Positions 34,536 through 44,312 of a DNA stretch of 51,865 nucleotides are shown one piece after another; the first letter of the stretch is position 1; every line of letters starts with the position of its first letter. Origin of the DNA: Anaerosomatales bacterium (GTDB lineage Bacteria > Actinomycetota > Coriobacteriia > Anaerosomatales > SLCP01); the NCBI GenBank assembly GCA_029210645.1, contig JARGFT010000007.1:3432-55296 (forward strand). The letters run 5' to 3'. The notes beneath the pieces were generated by a model. The model was given only the letters and a program-made list of their open reading frames with translations. It was not told where the DNA came from and searched no databases. A program made the position numbers and the translations under genes.

Positions 34536-36175
34536 CGGGATGTCCCGCTGGCGGCACCGGACGCCTGCGCCAGCAACTCCTCGGCATGGGCAAGGCTTGC
34601 ATCGGTATCGCTCCCGGAGAGCATGCGGGCGATCTCGGCGACCCGCGCTTCTCCGTCCACCGGCTCGACGGTGGTGACCGTCCTGCCCTCGACCGTGTCC
34701 TTGTGCACCACGAGGTGGTGAGTCGCGTAGGCGGCGACCTGTGGGAGATGCGTCACCACGAGGACCTGCCGGTCCCCGGCCAGGCCCGCGAGCCGCGCGC
34801 CGACCGCCAGACCGGTCACTCCGCCGATCCCGGCGTCGACCTCATCGAACACGAGAACGGGAACGTCGTCAGCACCGCCCAGAGCAGACTTCAGCGCAAG
34901 CATCACCCGGGATATCTCACCACCGGACGCGATCTTGGCGAGCGGCCGCGCCGGCTCACCCTCCGCAGGCGCGAAGAGGAACTCGACGCGCTCGGGCCCG
35001 TCCGGTCCCCACGAGTCGAACTCGAGCTCGTCGAAGGACACTTCGAAGCGCGCACCGGCCATGTTCAGCCCTTCGATCGCTGTGGCGAGGGCGTCGGTGA
35101 ACGAGTCGGTCTCGCTGTGTCGCACTGCAACCAGTTTCTCTGCCGCATCAACGAGCTCCAAGCGCCTTTCCTCGACGCGTTCCCGCGCGCGGGCTATCTT
35201 CGCGTCCCCGGTCTCGACAGCCGCCAATCGCTCGGTGGCGTCATCGCGCGCGGCGAAGACCAGTTCGAGCGAGGGACCGTACTTCTTCTTCAACCCCGAA
35301 AGCGCCGCGAGCCGGCTCTGCACGTCGTCCAGTGCGCGGGGATCGTGCTCGAGGCCGTCTGCGTACGTCCGCATCTCCGCTCCGATGTCTTCGAGCTCGG
35401 CGGAAGCGCTGGCCAGGCGCCGTCCCAGCGCGTCAAGGGTATCGTCGAGACCCTCGACTCGTTGAAGCACGGCACGGGCCGAGGCGATCGCGTCGACCGC
35501 CCCTCCCTCTCCCCGTGTGGCTGCGTTCGCCGCGCGCGCGGCCTCGGCCAACTTCTCCGCGTGGATGAGCGCCGGGAGCCGTTTCTCGAGCTCCTCGTCC
35601 TCACCAGGTGCCGGGTCGACCGCAGCGATCTCCTCCAGCACGAAACGAAGGTAGTCCGCCCGGCGCTCGGCATCCGCCAGCTCGGCGGTCAGACGCCCGA
35701 GGTCGGACTCGGCGGCGAGGTGGGCTTCACGCGCGCTCCGATACCTCCCGAGCGCGTCGGCCGCCTCCTCCCCGATGTAGCGATCCAGGTAGCCCACGTG
35801 GCGCCCCGGGGTGAGGAGAGCCTGGTGTTCGTGCTGACCGTGCAGGTCGACCAGCGGACCGAGCACGCGCGCAAGCTCGCCGACGGTTGCCATCGAACCG
35901 TCGAGGGTGCACCGGGAGCGCCCGTCAGCGGTCAGGCGACGGCGCGCGACCACCTCGGCACCGTCCACCCTGAAGCGTCCCTCGACGACGGCTTCGGCCG
36001 CACCGGAGCGCACCACACCCGAGTCGGCCCGCTCGCCCAGGAGCAGCTTCAGCGCACCGACCAGCGCGGTCTTGCCCGCGCCGGTTTCGCCGGTGAGCAC
36101 GGTGAGCCCGGAGCCGAACTCGATCCAGGCCTCGTCGATCAGCGCGAAGTTTCTGACGTGGACTTCCTCGAGCAC
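34532..36175 (-). CDS. recN: DNA repair ATPase RecN
   Basis: SMC-like ATPase of 547 aa acting in double-strand break repair. Walker A GETGAGKT at 29-36, a central coiled-coil region rich in Ala/Glu/Leu/Arg (about 150-370), and the C-terminal ATPase half with GGEISRVMLALK and Walker B VLVFDEVDAGIGG. The start is a GTG (VLEEVHVRNFALID, conserved) with GAGGGG at 6 nt, two bases after the nadK stop; an upstream 40-residue extension would run through nadK and is rejected. Confidence 0.96.
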   Translation of the reverse strand: MLEEVHVRNFALIDEAWIEFGSGLTVLTGETGAGKTALVGALKLLLGERADSGVVRSGAAEAVVEGRFRVDGAEVVARRRLTADGRSRCTLDGSMATVGELARVLGPLVDLHGQHEHQALLTPGRHVGYLDRYIGEEAADALGRYRSAREAHLAAESDLGRLTAELADAERRADYLRFVLEEIAAVDPAPGEDEELEKRLPALIHAEKLAEAARAANAATRGEGGAVDAIASARAVLQRVEGLDDTLDALGRRLASASAELEDIGAEMRTYADGLEHDPRALDDVQSRLAALSGLKKKYGPSLELVFAARDDATERLAAVETGDAKIARARERVEERRLELVDAAEKLVAVRHSETDSFTDALATAIEGLNMAGARFEVSFDELEFDSWGPDGPERVEFLFAPAEGEPARPLAKIASGGEISRVMLALKSALGGADDVPVLVFDEVDAGIGGVTGLAVGARLAGLAGDRQVLVVTHLPQVAAYATHHLVVHKDTVEGRTVTTVEPVDGEARVAEIARMLSGSDTDASLAHAEELLAQASGAASGTSR

Positions 36176-36177
36176 CG

Positions 36178-37026
36178 CTAGCCCCTCAGGAACTCGGAGC
36201 GGACGACCTCGTAGAAGTCCCGCCCATCGAGCTTGAGCAGAAGCACGTCGTGCTCGCCCCGCACCACGGTGACGGACTCGACGTCGCGCCTGCACGGAAG
36301 CAGTTCACCGTCGACAGCCACACACGCGTCACGCCGCTGCGGGTTGGGTAGGTGGATCTCAACGCTGTCCGAGGGGCCGACCACGAGCGCACGCGCCGCG
36401 ATCGTATGGGGCGCGACCGGCACGACCACGGCACACGCGACGTCGGGCGAGACGATCGGGCCGCCTGCCGAGAGGGCATACGCCGTCGAGCCGGTCGCCG
36501 TGGCGGTGATGATTCCGTCGCATCGCATCCGCGAGACGAGTATCCCGTTGATCATCAGCTCCGCGTCTATGACGCGCATGGAAGCTGTTCGACCGAGGTA
36601 TATCTCGTTCAGCGCACGGTAGCGGCCCACCACGCGCCCGTCCATCTGGACGCTTGCCGCCAGCGTCGAACGCCGCTCGACACGTCCCTCTCCGGCAAGC
36701 GCGGCTGCGACCGCCTCCCTGATGTCGTCCGTGCCGGTTCCCGCCATGAACCCCAATCTCCCGAGGTTCACGCCGAGGATCGGGACCTCGACCGGTCCGA
36801 GCAGGTGCGCGGCCTTGAGTATGGTGCCGTCACCCCCGAGAGCCACTACGAGGGCGGGCCTTCCGATCTCCCTCGGAGAGATCCCGAACTCCTCGAGCCT
36901 GCATCCTGTAGCGTCGTCGACGGTGAGCACCGGCTCGAAGCCGGTCGCGGCGAGCCACGCGGCGAGATCGGTCGTCGAGGCGATCGCCGACGGATTGGCT
37001 GGATTCGGAACGAGCAAGACTCGCAC
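36178..37026 (-). CDS. nadK: NAD kinase
   Basis: NadK phosphorylates NAD to NADP with ATP or polyphosphate. From GTG at 37026 the product is 282 aa, with the nucleotide motif GGDGT (64-68), the NE/D site in RALNEIYLGR and the TATGSTAYALSAGGPIV segment. GTG at 37026 is preceded by AGGGGA at 6 nt; GTG at 37032, which overlaps the tlyA stop, is an alternative adding two residues. It sits between tlyA and recN, the common order in Gram-positive bacteria. Confidence 0.95.
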   Translation of the reverse strand: MRVLLVPNPANPSAIASTTDLAAWLAATGFEPVLTVDDATGCRLEEFGISPREIGRPALVVALGGDGTILKAAHLLGPVEVPILGVNLGRLGFMAGTGTDDIREAVAAALAGEGRVERRSTLAASVQMDGRVVGRYRALNEIYLGRTASMRVIDAELMINGILVSRMRCDGIITATATGSTAYALSAGGPIVSPDVACAVVVPVAPHTIAARALVVGPSDSVEIHLPNPQRRDACVAVDGELLPCRRDVESVTVVRGEHDVLLLKLDGRDFYEVVRSEFLRG

Positions 37027-37028
37027 GG

Positions 37029-37823
37029 TCACTCCCCTAGCTCGGCATGGGCCCCGGCGACAACGTCGGCGGGGTCGGGCGCTCCGGCGTCCCCGCCACG
37101 TGCACCCCACAACCAGAACTCGATGTTACCCTCAGGCCCCTTCAACGGCGACCACGTCAATCCGCGAACCGTCAGACCGCGCTCGCCGACCGCGCGCACC
37201 ACGGACCTCAAGACGTCCTCGTGTACGGCAGCATCGCGTACGACACCTTTCTTTCCCACACGACCCTTACCCGCTTCGAACTGAGGTTTGACCAGGGCCA
37301 CGAGATCTCCTTCTTCGGCAAGGAGCGGTTCGATGTGCGGCAACACCTTCTCGAGGCTGATGAAGGAGACATCCACCACGATGACGTCGAAGCGAGCTCC
37401 CATCTCGTCCGGGTCCACGGAGCGTATGTTCGTGCGCTCCAGCACCCGGACACGCTCGTCCTGTCGCAAGCGCCACGCAAGCTGACCGTACCCGACATCA
37501 ACGGCTGTGACGTGAGACGCGCCACGCTGCAGGAGGCAATCCGTGAATCCGCCTGTGGACGCGCCAACGTCGAGTGCGCGCGCACCCGATACGTCGATAT
37601 CGAAGCGGTCGAGGGCCCCGGCCAGCTTGTGACCCCCGCGGGACACATACTCCGGGACCTCTGCAAGCTCGAAGGATGCGTTCCCGTCGACCATCTCGCC
37701 GGCCTTGCGCACCGGTTCTCCGCCAACGCGGACCTCACCGGCCATGATCGCGGCACGTGCTCGTTCTCTCGAGGGAAAGAGCCCCCTCTCAACGAGAGTG
37801 ATGTCGGCTCGCTGCCGGCCCAT
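37029..37823 (-). CDS. tlyA: TlyA family rRNA 2'-O-methyltransferase
   Basis: 264-aa protein with an N-terminal S4 RNA-binding domain (RADITLVERGLFPSRERARAAIMAGEVRV) and a C-terminal FtsJ-type methyltransferase domain. The cofactor loop is DVGASTGGFTDCLLQRGA; catalytic-type Lys and Asp residues lie in VDVGYGQLAW, VVDVSFISL and LVKPQFEAGKG. Members methylate ribose in 16S and 23S rRNA. ATG at 37823 has GAGG at 6 nt; ATG at 37829 is possible. The start lies about 35 bp inside the end of dxs. Confidence 0.93.
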   Translation of the reverse strand: MGRQRADITLVERGLFPSRERARAAIMAGEVRVGGEPVRKAGEMVDGNASFELAEVPEYVSRGGHKLAGALDRFDIDVSGARALDVGASTGGFTDCLLQRGASHVTAVDVGYGQLAWRLRQDERVRVLERTNIRSVDPDEMGARFDVIVVDVSFISLEKVLPHIEPLLAEEGDLVALVKPQFEAGKGRVGKKGVVRDAAVHEDVLRSVVRAVGERGLTVRGLTWSPLKGPEGNIEFWLWGARGGDAGAPDPADVVAGAHAELGE

Positions 37824-39747
37824 CAGCATCCTCGGCGTGAGCGGCGGTATCCGGAAGTCCCTCGAGCCTGCCGAGTACGGCGCCACGGATACCTTCGGCG
37901 GTCAGCCCTACCTCGGTCAGGAGCTTGTCCATCGCACCGTGGGTAACGAAGCAGTCCGGGATCGACAGGCGCAACACGGGCACCTCGACGGCCAGGTCCG
38001 AGAGCGACTCGAGCACCGCAGCGCCCACGCCTCCGACGCCGGTGTTCTCCTCGATGGTAACCAGGAGCCGGTGGGAGGCGGCTGCCCACGACACCATCTC
38101 GAGGTCGAGCGGTTTGACCCAGCGGACGTTCACGACGCTGGCCGACACCCCGTCGTTCTCGAGCAGGTCCGCTGCCGCTTGCGCCGCGCCGACCATACGG
38201 CCGACCGCCACCAGAGCGACATCGGTGCCCTCGCGCCGCACCTCCGCCTTGCCCGCCTCCAGCACCTGCGCACTCTCCGGCAGGTCGAGTCCCACGCCCT
38301 TCCCCCTCGGATACCGGATCGCAACGGGTCCGTCGGCTTCGAGCGCGGTGCGCAGCATGTCGCCGAGTTCGACTTCGTCAGCGGGTGCGAGCACCATCAG
38401 GTTTGGCACCGACCTGAGATACGTCAGGTCGAACACGCCGTGGTGCGTCGGGCCGTCCTCGCCGACGAGGCCTGCACGGTCCAGGCAGAACACGACGTGC
38501 AGGTTCTGCAGCGCGACATCCATGATGAGCTGATCGTACGCACGCTGCAGGAAGGTCGAGTAGATGGCCACGACGGGAACCCGCCCGCCCGCGGCGAGGC
38601 CCGCCGCAAGGCCAACTGCATGCTGCTCGGCGATACCCACGTCGAAGAAGCGGTCGGGATAGGAGGCGGCGAACGCGTCGAGCCCCGTGCCGGAGGGCAT
38701 CGCCGCGGTGATGGCGACTATACGTTCGTCCCGCTCGGCTTCGAGCAGGAGCGCCCTGCTGAAGGCCGCAGTGTAGGAGATCGGACCGCCCGAGCCATTC
38801 ACTTTCCCGGTCGCGATCTCGAACGGGCTGATGCCGTGGAAGGTATCCGGCTTGTCCTCTGCGTACGCGTAGCCCTGTCCCTTGCGGGTGACCGCGTGGA
38901 TGATCACAGGCCCATCGACCTGCATCGCGCGGGTCACCGCGGACTCGACGGCACGAATGTCGTGGCCGTCGATCGGGCCAACGTACTTGTGGCCCAACTC
39001 TTCGAAGAGCATGCCCGGAACGAGCAGCTGTTTGACCGACTCCTTGGCCGCTTCACCTGCGGCAACCATCGCCGCACCGAGCTTGGTGCGCGCGAGCGCG
39101 CTCTCGACGTCGTCGCGCAGTCGGTTGTAGCGCGGGTCGAGCCGCACGCGCGCGAGGTAGCTCGCCAGAGCGCCGACGTTCTCGGCGATAGACATCTCGT
39201 TGTCGTTGAGCACGATGATCATCCGCGTGCCGCGATGGCCGATGTGGTTCAGCGCCTCGAACGCCATCCCTCCGGTCATCGAGCCGTCGCCGATGACGGC
39301 GCACACCGTCTCGGAACCACCCACCGCGTCTCGCGCCTCGGCCAGACCGAGTGCCACTGACAGCGAGTTCGACGCGTGCCCGGTGTCGAAGACGTCATAC
39401 GGGCTCTCGCTGCGCTTCGGGAACCCGCACACGCCGCCGTACTGCCGCAGCGTAGCGAACCCCTGCCTGCGGCCGGTCAGAAGCTTGTGGACGTAGGACT
39501 GATGCCCGACGTCCCACACGATCTTGTCGGTCGGACACTCGAGCGCGAGGTGCAGGCCGAGCGTCAGCTCCACCACGCCGAGGTTGGGCGCGAGGTGCCC
39601 ACCGGTCGAGGCGACGGTGTTGACCAACTCCTCGCGGATCTCGACGGCGAGCCGCTCGAGGGACTCATCGCTGAGATCGCGGAGTGCAGCCGGTGAGTCG
39701 ATGGAGTCTAGGATGCGCTCATCGCCCAAGAAACGGTCATCTCCCAC
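37789..39747 (-). CDS. dxs: 1-deoxy-D-xylulose-5-phosphate synthase
   Basis: Dxs condenses pyruvate and glyceraldehyde-3-phosphate with thiamine diphosphate, the entry to the MEP isoprenoid pathway, which supplies undecaprenyl carrier for wall synthesis. The 652-aa protein has STGGHLAPNLGVVELT (47-62), the thiamine-diphosphate motif GDGSMTGG (153-160) with NDNEMSIAEN (181-190), and DRAGLVGEDGPTHHG in the pyrimidine domain. The last 20 or so residues (AAHAEDADGPAASRHHSR) form a non-conserved tail that overlaps tlyA. GTG start without a strong ribosome site. Confidence 0.96.
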   Translation of the reverse strand: MGDDRFLGDERILDSIDSPAALRDLSDESLERLAVEIREELVNTVASTGGHLAPNLGVVELTLGLHLALECPTDKIVWDVGHQSYVHKLLTGRRQGFATLRQYGGVCGFPKRSESPYDVFDTGHASNSLSVALGLAEARDAVGGSETVCAVIGDGSMTGGMAFEALNHIGHRGTRMIIVLNDNEMSIAENVGALASYLARVRLDPRYNRLRDDVESALARTKLGAAMVAAGEAAKESVKQLLVPGMLFEELGHKYVGPIDGHDIRAVESAVTRAMQVDGPVIIHAVTRKGQGYAYAEDKPDTFHGISPFEIATGKVNGSGGPISYTAAFSRALLLEAERDERIVAITAAMPSGTGLDAFAASYPDRFFDVGIAEQHAVGLAAGLAAGGRVPVVAIYSTFLQRAYDQLIMDVALQNLHVVFCLDRAGLVGEDGPTHHGVFDLTYLRSVPNLMVLAPADEVELGDMLRTALEADGPVAIRYPRGKGVGLDLPESAQVLEAGKAEVRREGTDVALVAVGRMVGAAQAAADLLENDGVSASVVNVRWVKPLDLEMVSWAAASHRLLVTIEENTGVGGVGAAVLESLSDLAVEVPVLRLSIPDCFVTHGAMDKLLTEVGLTAEGIRGAVLGRLEGLPDTAAHAEDADGPAASRHHSR

Positions 39748-39788
39748 GTCGTGCGTGCCGGACCGCTCAAGCGGACCGTCTCACCAGG

Positions 39789-39794
39789 ATAATA
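39789..39794 (-). promoter_or_regulatory. dxs: Candidate -10 for dxs
   Basis: Minus-strand TATTAT in the 95-bp xseB-dxs gap, about 41 bp before the dxs GTG; -35 weak (GCTTTG at 17 bp). A small hairpin (CCGC-TCAA-GCGG, about 39764-39775) sits in the predicted leader. Confidence 0.4.
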
Positions 39795-39842
39795 CGGCGC
39801 ACAGAGACGGGCAAAGCGTGCGGGTGCACCGTCACCGGGGTG

Positions 39843-40172
39843 TTACTCCCCGGGTGCGGCCTCGTCATCAGGCAGAGGCGACTCGTCTGCCTCAGCTTCG
39901 CGCGTCTCTTCTGCAGGAACAGGCACGGCCTCAGCCTCGTCACCCGCGTCCACAGTCACGCCGGCCGTCTCACCGTCAGCAACCGCCTGCTCCTCGGCGA
40001 CGGTGCGCCACTCGGTATGGTCCGACAGCTCGGTACAGGTGTTTGCCAAACGGACTCCCTCTTCGAGCAGATCGAGACTCTTCTCGAGTGAGGTGTCCTT
40101 CTTGCGCACCTGGTTGACGATCTCCTCGAGCCGGGTGCGCGCCTGTGCGAAGTTGTAGCGTTCGTCAGCCAT
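39843..40172 (-). CDS. xseB: Exodeoxyribonuclease VII small subunit (long acidic tail)
   Basis: XseB is the small subunit of exonuclease VII. Residues 5-60 match the family (YNFAQARTRLEEIVNQVRKKDTSLEKSLDLLEEGVRLANTC). The usual length is about 75-85 aa; here the protein is 109 aa because of a very acidic Glu/Asp/Ala/Pro tail (about 65-109). The large subunit gene xseA, normally adjacent, is not in the window. ATG start overlaps the nusB end by 8 bp. Confidence 0.88.
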   Translation of the reverse strand: MADERYNFAQARTRLEEIVNQVRKKDTSLEKSLDLLEEGVRLANTCTELSDHTEWRTVAEEQAVADGETAGVTVDAGDEAEAVPVPAEETREAEADESPLPDDEAAPGE

Positions 40173-40635
40173 CCACGCCGTCCTCGTCGGTCTGCTCTCC
40201 GTCTGTCTCTGCGATGCGGCCGAGTACGCCGTTCACGAATCGCGACGAATCCTCGCCGCCGTACACCTTTGCCATCTCGACCGCCTCGTTGATCGAGACC
40301 GAGACGGGGACCGAGTCGAGGTGCAGTATCTCATAGGTCGCGAGCCTCAAGATGTTGCGGTCCACCAGGGGCATACGCGAGACCACCCAGTGTTTGGAGG
40401 TGCGGCCGATCGCTTCGTCGATCTCGGCAAGGTGCTCGCCCGTGCCAACGATCAGCGAGCGAGCGAACTCCGAGGGCTCACCGTCCTCGGTGTTGTACGA
40501 GCCGTCGGCGAGGACCGATGCGGGAGACACCCCGGTGATGTCACTCTGGTAGAGGATCTGCAGCGCCTGAAGGCGCGCTCTGCTGCGCTCCTGCATCCTG
40601 TCCGCCGAGAACACCCTTCGTTCGCCCGCGCTCAC
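40165..40635 (-). CDS. nusB: Transcription antitermination factor NusB
   Basis: NusB binds boxA RNA with S10 for rRNA antitermination. The 156-aa all-helical protein has RSRARLQALQILYQSD near the N-terminus and MPLVDRNILRLATYEILHLDSVPVSVSINEAVEMAKVYGGEDSSRFVNGVLGRI near the C-terminus, both diagnostic. It carries an acidic C-terminal tail. GTG start overlapping the Asp23 stop (GTGA). Confidence 0.96.
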   Translation of the reverse strand: MSAGERRVFSADRMQERSRARLQALQILYQSDITGVSPASVLADGSYNTEDGEPSEFARSLIVGTGEHLAEIDEAIGRTSKHWVVSRMPLVDRNILRLATYEILHLDSVPVSVSINEAVEMAKVYGGEDSSRFVNGVLGRIAETDGEQTDEDGVDG

Positions 40636-40973
40636 GCGGGGAACTCTATGCCGTCGATGAAGACATCGACGGCGGCGACACCGGCTCCCACCTGACTCTT
40701 GATCGCGTCGGCGACCTCGGCCTTGACCTTCTCCCCGATCTCCATGAGCGGGGTGCCGTACACCGCGGTGACGTGAACCGCCACCGAGACCTCGCCCTCG
40801 TCGTTCAGGGAGAACTCGACCGCTTTGCCGGCAGCCCGGTTCACCAGTCCGCCGATGCCGTGCCCCGATGAGGAGCAGGCGACTCCCTCGACGCTCTCGA
40901 CGGCCATCGTGACGATGGTGTCGAGGACCGCAGGCGCGATCTTCATGCCGTCGAGCGTGATCTCGTCACTCAT
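40632..40973 (-). CDS. Asp23/Gls24 family envelope stress protein
   Basis: 113-aa protein of the Asp23 family (KIAPAVLDTIVTMAVESVEGVACSSS, and VHVTAVYGTPLMEIGEKVKAEVADAIKSQVG). Members are small soluble proteins, in staphylococci membrane-associated through AmaP. The amaP gene is not seen nearby. Position between accC and nusB is common in Gram-positive bacteria. ATG start one base after the accC stop. Confidence 0.92.
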   Translation of the reverse strand: MSDEITLDGMKIAPAVLDTIVTMAVESVEGVACSSSGHGIGGLVNRAAGKAVEFSLNDEGEVSVAVHVTAVYGTPLMEIGEKVKAEVADAIKSQVGAGVAAVDVFIDGIEFPA

Positions 40974-40974
40974 C

Positions 40975-42348
40975 TCACACCTCGCCTCCGGCCTGGCCGG
41001 ATATCTCCGTCATGTGCGTGTCGACGAAGTCAGTATAGACGTCTCCGGTCTGAAACGCTTCGGTCTCGACCACGGCCTGATGGAAGGGGACGGTCGTCGG
41101 GATACCGACCACGATGAACTCGTCGAGCGCGCGGCGCGCTCGCGCCACCGCCTCTGCACGCGTCTCGCCCCACACGATGAGCTTGCCGAGAAGCGAGTCG
41201 TAGTACGGGGGCACCGTGTAGCCGGAGTACAGGTGGCTGTCCACCCGCACGCCGAGCCCTCCTGGAGGGTTGTAGACCGTGATCGTGCCGGGATGCGGGC
41301 GAAAACCGTGCGCAGGGTCCTCGGCGTTGATGCGGAACTCGATCGCGTGGCCGCGCAGCTTCACCGTCTCCTGGTTGGCGTGCTTCATCGGCTCGCCGGC
41401 GGCGATCCGGATCTGCTCCTTGACGATGTCGACCCCGGTGATCTCCTCGGTGACCGGATGCTCGACCTGCACGCGCGTGTTCATCTCCATGAAGTAGAAC
41501 GAGCCATCAGTGTCGAGGAGGAACTCGACCGTACCGGCATTGACGTAGTTGACGGCACGGACAGCCAGCAGCGCTGCTTCGCCCATGGCCTTGCGGGTCT
41601 CGGGCGTCAGTGCGAAACTCGGCGCTTCCTCGATGAGCTTCTGGTGGCGGCGCTGGATCGAGCAGTCGCGCTCGAACAGATGGATCGCGTTCCCGTGGGT
41701 GTCCGCGAGCACCTGGATCTCGATGTGGCGCGGCCGGAGCAGATAGCGCTCGATGTAGACAGTGTCGTTGCCGAAGGCCGCCGCCGCCTCGGTTCTCGCA
41801 GCGGTGAACTGTCCGGCAAGTGCCGAGGCCTCGGTGACCACCCGCATGCCCTTGCCGCCTCCGCCCGCCGATGCTTTGATCAGCACCGGGAAGCCGGCCT
41901 GCTCGGCAAAGTCCATCGCTTCCTCGGCGGTCTCGACTCCCCCGACCGAGCCGGGGACGCACGGAACGCCGGCTTCGATCATCGTCGCGCGCGCCATGGC
42001 CTTGTCGCCCATGCGTTCGATGGCCTCCGGTGACGGGCCGATGAACGTGAGCCCCGAGTCTGCGCACGCGCGTGCGAAGGCCGCGTTCTCGGCCAGGAAC
42101 CCGTAGCCGGGGTGTACCGCCTCGGCACCGGTGGTCAGCGCCGCCGATATGATGTTGGGCATGTTGAGGTAGCTCTGCATGCTGGAGGGCGGGCCAATGC
42201 AGACGGCTTCGTCAGCCATGCGGGCGTGCAGGCAGTCCCGGTCGGCCTCCGAGTAGACGGCCACGGTCTTGACGCCCATCTCCTTGCACGCGCGGATGAT
42301 GCGCAGCGCGATCTCGGCGCGGTTTGCGATGAGTATCTTCTTGAACAT
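40975..42348 (-). CDS. accC: Biotin carboxylase (AccC/PycA type)
   Basis: 457-aa ATP-grasp enzyme that carboxylates biotin on the carrier domain. Starts at [21 protein letters not shown], the conserved N-terminus; 20 upstream residues lie inside the preceding gene and are rejected. Key motifs: [13 protein letters not shown] (glycine-rich loop), [18 protein letters not shown] (metal and catalytic region) and [13 protein letters not shown]. It begins 4 nt after the fused carboxyltransferase/carrier gene, so the two probably make a two-subunit biotin enzyme such as pyruvate carboxylase, though it could also serve acetyl-CoA carboxylase. Confidence 0.94.
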   Translation of the reverse strand: MFKKILIANRAEIALRIIRACKEMGVKTVAVYSEADRDCLHARMADEAVCIGPPSSMQSYLNMPNIISAALTTGAEAVHPGYGFLAENAAFARACADSGLTFIGPSPEAIERMGDKAMARATMIEAGVPCVPGSVGGVETAEEAMDFAEQAGFPVLIKASAGGGGKGMRVVTEASALAGQFTAARTEAAAAFGNDTVYIERYLLRPRHIEIQVLADTHGNAIHLFERDCSIQRRHQKLIEEAPSFALTPETRKAMGEAALLAVRAVNYVNAGTVEFLLDTDGSFYFMEMNTRVQVEHPVTEEITGVDIVKEQIRIAAGEPMKHANQETVKLRGHAIEFRINAEDPAHGFRPHPGTITVYNPPGGLGVRVDSHLYSGYTVPPYYDSLLGKLIVWGETRAEAVARARRALDEFIVVGIPTTVPFHQAVVETEAFQTGDVYTDFVDTHMTEISGQAGGEV

Positions 42349-42352
42349 GCGC

Positions 42353-44221
42353 CTACCCGAGCGGCTCGTAGTAGAAGAGCACGGTGCCGTACTCGACAGC
42401 GTCGGCATTGCCTACGGCTATCTCGCGAATCACGCCCGACTCCTCGGCGGTGATCTCGTTCATCAGTTTCATCGCCTCGAGGATGCAGAGCGGCTGACCC
42501 TCTTCGACCGAGTCGCCGACGTTGACGAACGCGTCCGCGCCGGGAGAAGGGGCGCGGTAGAAGGTGCCGACCATCGGTGCGATGATGTTCTTCCACGTCG
42601 CCGGCCGCTCGGAATCGTCGTGGACCGCGACATCAGTGGCGGGAGCCGCCGCATCGCTGGCGGCGGAGGGAGTGGGAGCAGGGGTCACGGCGGTCATCTC
42701 GGCGGGGGCGACCCCGGCGCCTCTGCGTACCACGACCTTCGCGCCACCCTCCTCGACCACGACCTCGTTCACATCGCTCATCTCGACGATCTTGATGAGC
42801 TCTCGGATCTGATTGACGTCCACGGAATCTTCCTCCCTGAGTGTGTTGATCTCCTCGCCCATCATGAAGACCGCCTTCTCGGCGCCTTCCTGGTGCATCG
42901 TGAGGTAGGTACGCGCCTCGTTGGGGAAGAGCGCGTACATGAGCACGTCTTCTTCGCTGTGGGCGAGATCACCGATCTCGGCGGCGACCTCGTCGTAGGT
43001 GGTGGTGACGAGCGAACCGGGGCGCACATCCGGCGCAAGCGGCTTGTCCTTGCCGAGCACCTTGGCGACGATCTCTGGATCCATCGGGCCGGGCGCCTTG
43101 CCGTAGTACCCCCGGACGTAGTCCTTCATCTCCTGAGGGACGACCGCCCAGCGCTTTCCGGTGAGCACGTTGATGACCGCCTGCGTACCGACGATCTGTG
43201 AAAGCGGCGTAACGAGCGGCGGGAAACCGACCTCGGCGCGCACCTTCGGGATCTCCTTCAGCACGTCATCGAGGCGATCGCCTGCCTTCTGCAGCTCGAG
43301 CTGGCTGATCAGGTTCGAGAGCATGCCGCCGGGCACCTGGTGGCTGAAGACCTCCATGTGCATGAGCGAGGTCACGCCGCGCTTGAGCTTCTTGCGCTTG
43401 CGGACGTCCTCCCAGTACTCGGCGATCTCGAAGAGCAGGTCCAGGTCCAGACTGGTGTCGTACGGGCTTTCCTTCAGGGCGGCTACGATCATCTCGACAG
43501 CCGGCTGGCTGCTTCCGAAGGCGACGGCGACGACCGCCGTGTCGATGATCTCCGCACCGGCCTCGACGGCCTTGAGGTAGTTCATCGGTGCCATACCGCC
43601 GATGTAATGGCAGTGCACGTGGACCGGCAGCCCCACCTCGTCCTTGAGCGCACGTACCATCTTCTCGGTGCGGTACGGGGTGAGCATGCCGGCCATGTCC
43701 TTGATGGCGATGGTGTCTGCACCCAACTCCTTGAGCTGCATCGCGTACTCGATGTAGGAATCGAGCGTGTGCACGGGGCTTACCGTGTAGCTGATCGCTC
43801 CCTCGAAGTGCCCGCCGCACTCCTTGACCGCCGCAGCCGAGACTTCGACGTTGCGGATGTCGTTGAGCGCATCGAAGATGCGAAAGATGTCGATCCCGTT
43901 GCGCTTGGACGCATGCACGAATCGCGTGACGATCTCGTCGGAGTAATGCCGGTAGCCCACCAGGTTCTGACCACGCAACAGCATCTGGAGCGGCGTTCGC
44001 GGGCAGTACTTCTTGATGACGCGCAGCCGCTCCCAGGGGTTCTCGTCGAGGAAACGCAGTGCGGCGTCGAAGGTCGCACCGCCCCAGACCTCCAGCGACC
44101 AATACCCGACCGAGTCCATCTTGGGAAGGATGGGCAGCATGTCGGCGACCTGCATGCGCGTCGCCCACAGCGACTGGTGCGCGTCTCGCAGGGTGGTGTC
44201 CATTATGTGTACGGGTCGCAT
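42353..44221 (-). CDS. Fused carboxyltransferase (PycB/OadA/5S-like) and AccB-type biotin carrier
   Basis: 622 aa. Residues 1-460 form a DRE-TIM carboxyltransferase for 2-oxoacids ([11 protein letters not shown] from residue 8, [11 protein letters not shown] with the active-site Lys, [12 protein letters not shown] metal ligands, [19 protein letters not shown]). About residues 475-515 ([30 protein letters not shown]) match the N-terminal segment of acetyl-CoA carboxylase carrier AccB. A Pro/Ala-rich linker and a biotinyl domain with EAMKLMNE and biotin Lys K585 follow. Likely activity is pyruvate carboxylation with AccC; transcarboxylase or oxaloacetate decarboxylase are alternatives. ATG chosen after AGGGG; TTG 18 bp upstream is possible. 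Confidence 0.9.
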   Translation of the reverse strand: MRPVHIMDTTLRDAHQSLWATRMQVADMLPILPKMDSVGYWSLEVWGGATFDAALRFLDENPWERLRVIKKYCPRTPLQMLLRGQNLVGYRHYSDEIVTRFVHASKRNGIDIFRIFDALNDIRNVEVSAAAVKECGGHFEGAISYTVSPVHTLDSYIEYAMQLKELGADTIAIKDMAGMLTPYRTEKMVRALKDEVGLPVHVHCHYIGGMAPMNYLKAVEAGAEIIDTAVVAVAFGSSQPAVEMIVAALKESPYDTSLDLDLLFEIAEYWEDVRKRKKLKRGVTSLMHMEVFSHQVPGGMLSNLISQLELQKAGDRLDDVLKEIPKVRAEVGFPPLVTPLSQIVGTQAVINVLTGKRWAVVPQEMKDYVRGYYGKAPGPMDPEIVAKVLGKDKPLAPDVRPGSLVTTTYDEVAAEIGDLAHSEEDVLMYALFPNEARTYLTMHQEGAEKAVFMMGEEINTLREEDSVDVNQIRELIKIVEMSDVNEVVVEEGGAKVVVRRGAGVAPAEMTAVTPAPTPSAASDAAAPATDVAVHDDSERPATWKNIIAPMVGTFYRAPSPGADAFVNVGDSVEEGQPLCILEAMKLMNEITAEESGVIREIAVGNADAVEYGTVLFYYEPLG

Positions 44222-44280
44222 ACCATCGTCCCCTCTCAACGGCGAGGCGGGCGGAAAGGCCGCGGCCGGAAGCGGTTACT

Positions 44281-44312
44281 CGGTCGGTCGGTCGGTCGGT
44301 CGGTCGGTCGGT
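44281..44312. repeat. Tetranucleotide microsatellite (CGGT)8
   Basis: Eight perfect copies of CGGT in the gap between efp and the carboxyltransferase gene. The last copy is also the first four bases of the 12-bp repeat that follows. Position is 60-90 bp upstream of the ATG at 44221, inside the probable leader. Confidence 0.95.

Noticed and set aside
39833-39853. Hairpin over the xseB stop codon as a terminator
   Set aside because: Stem has a bulge and no T-rich tract follows on the minus strand.
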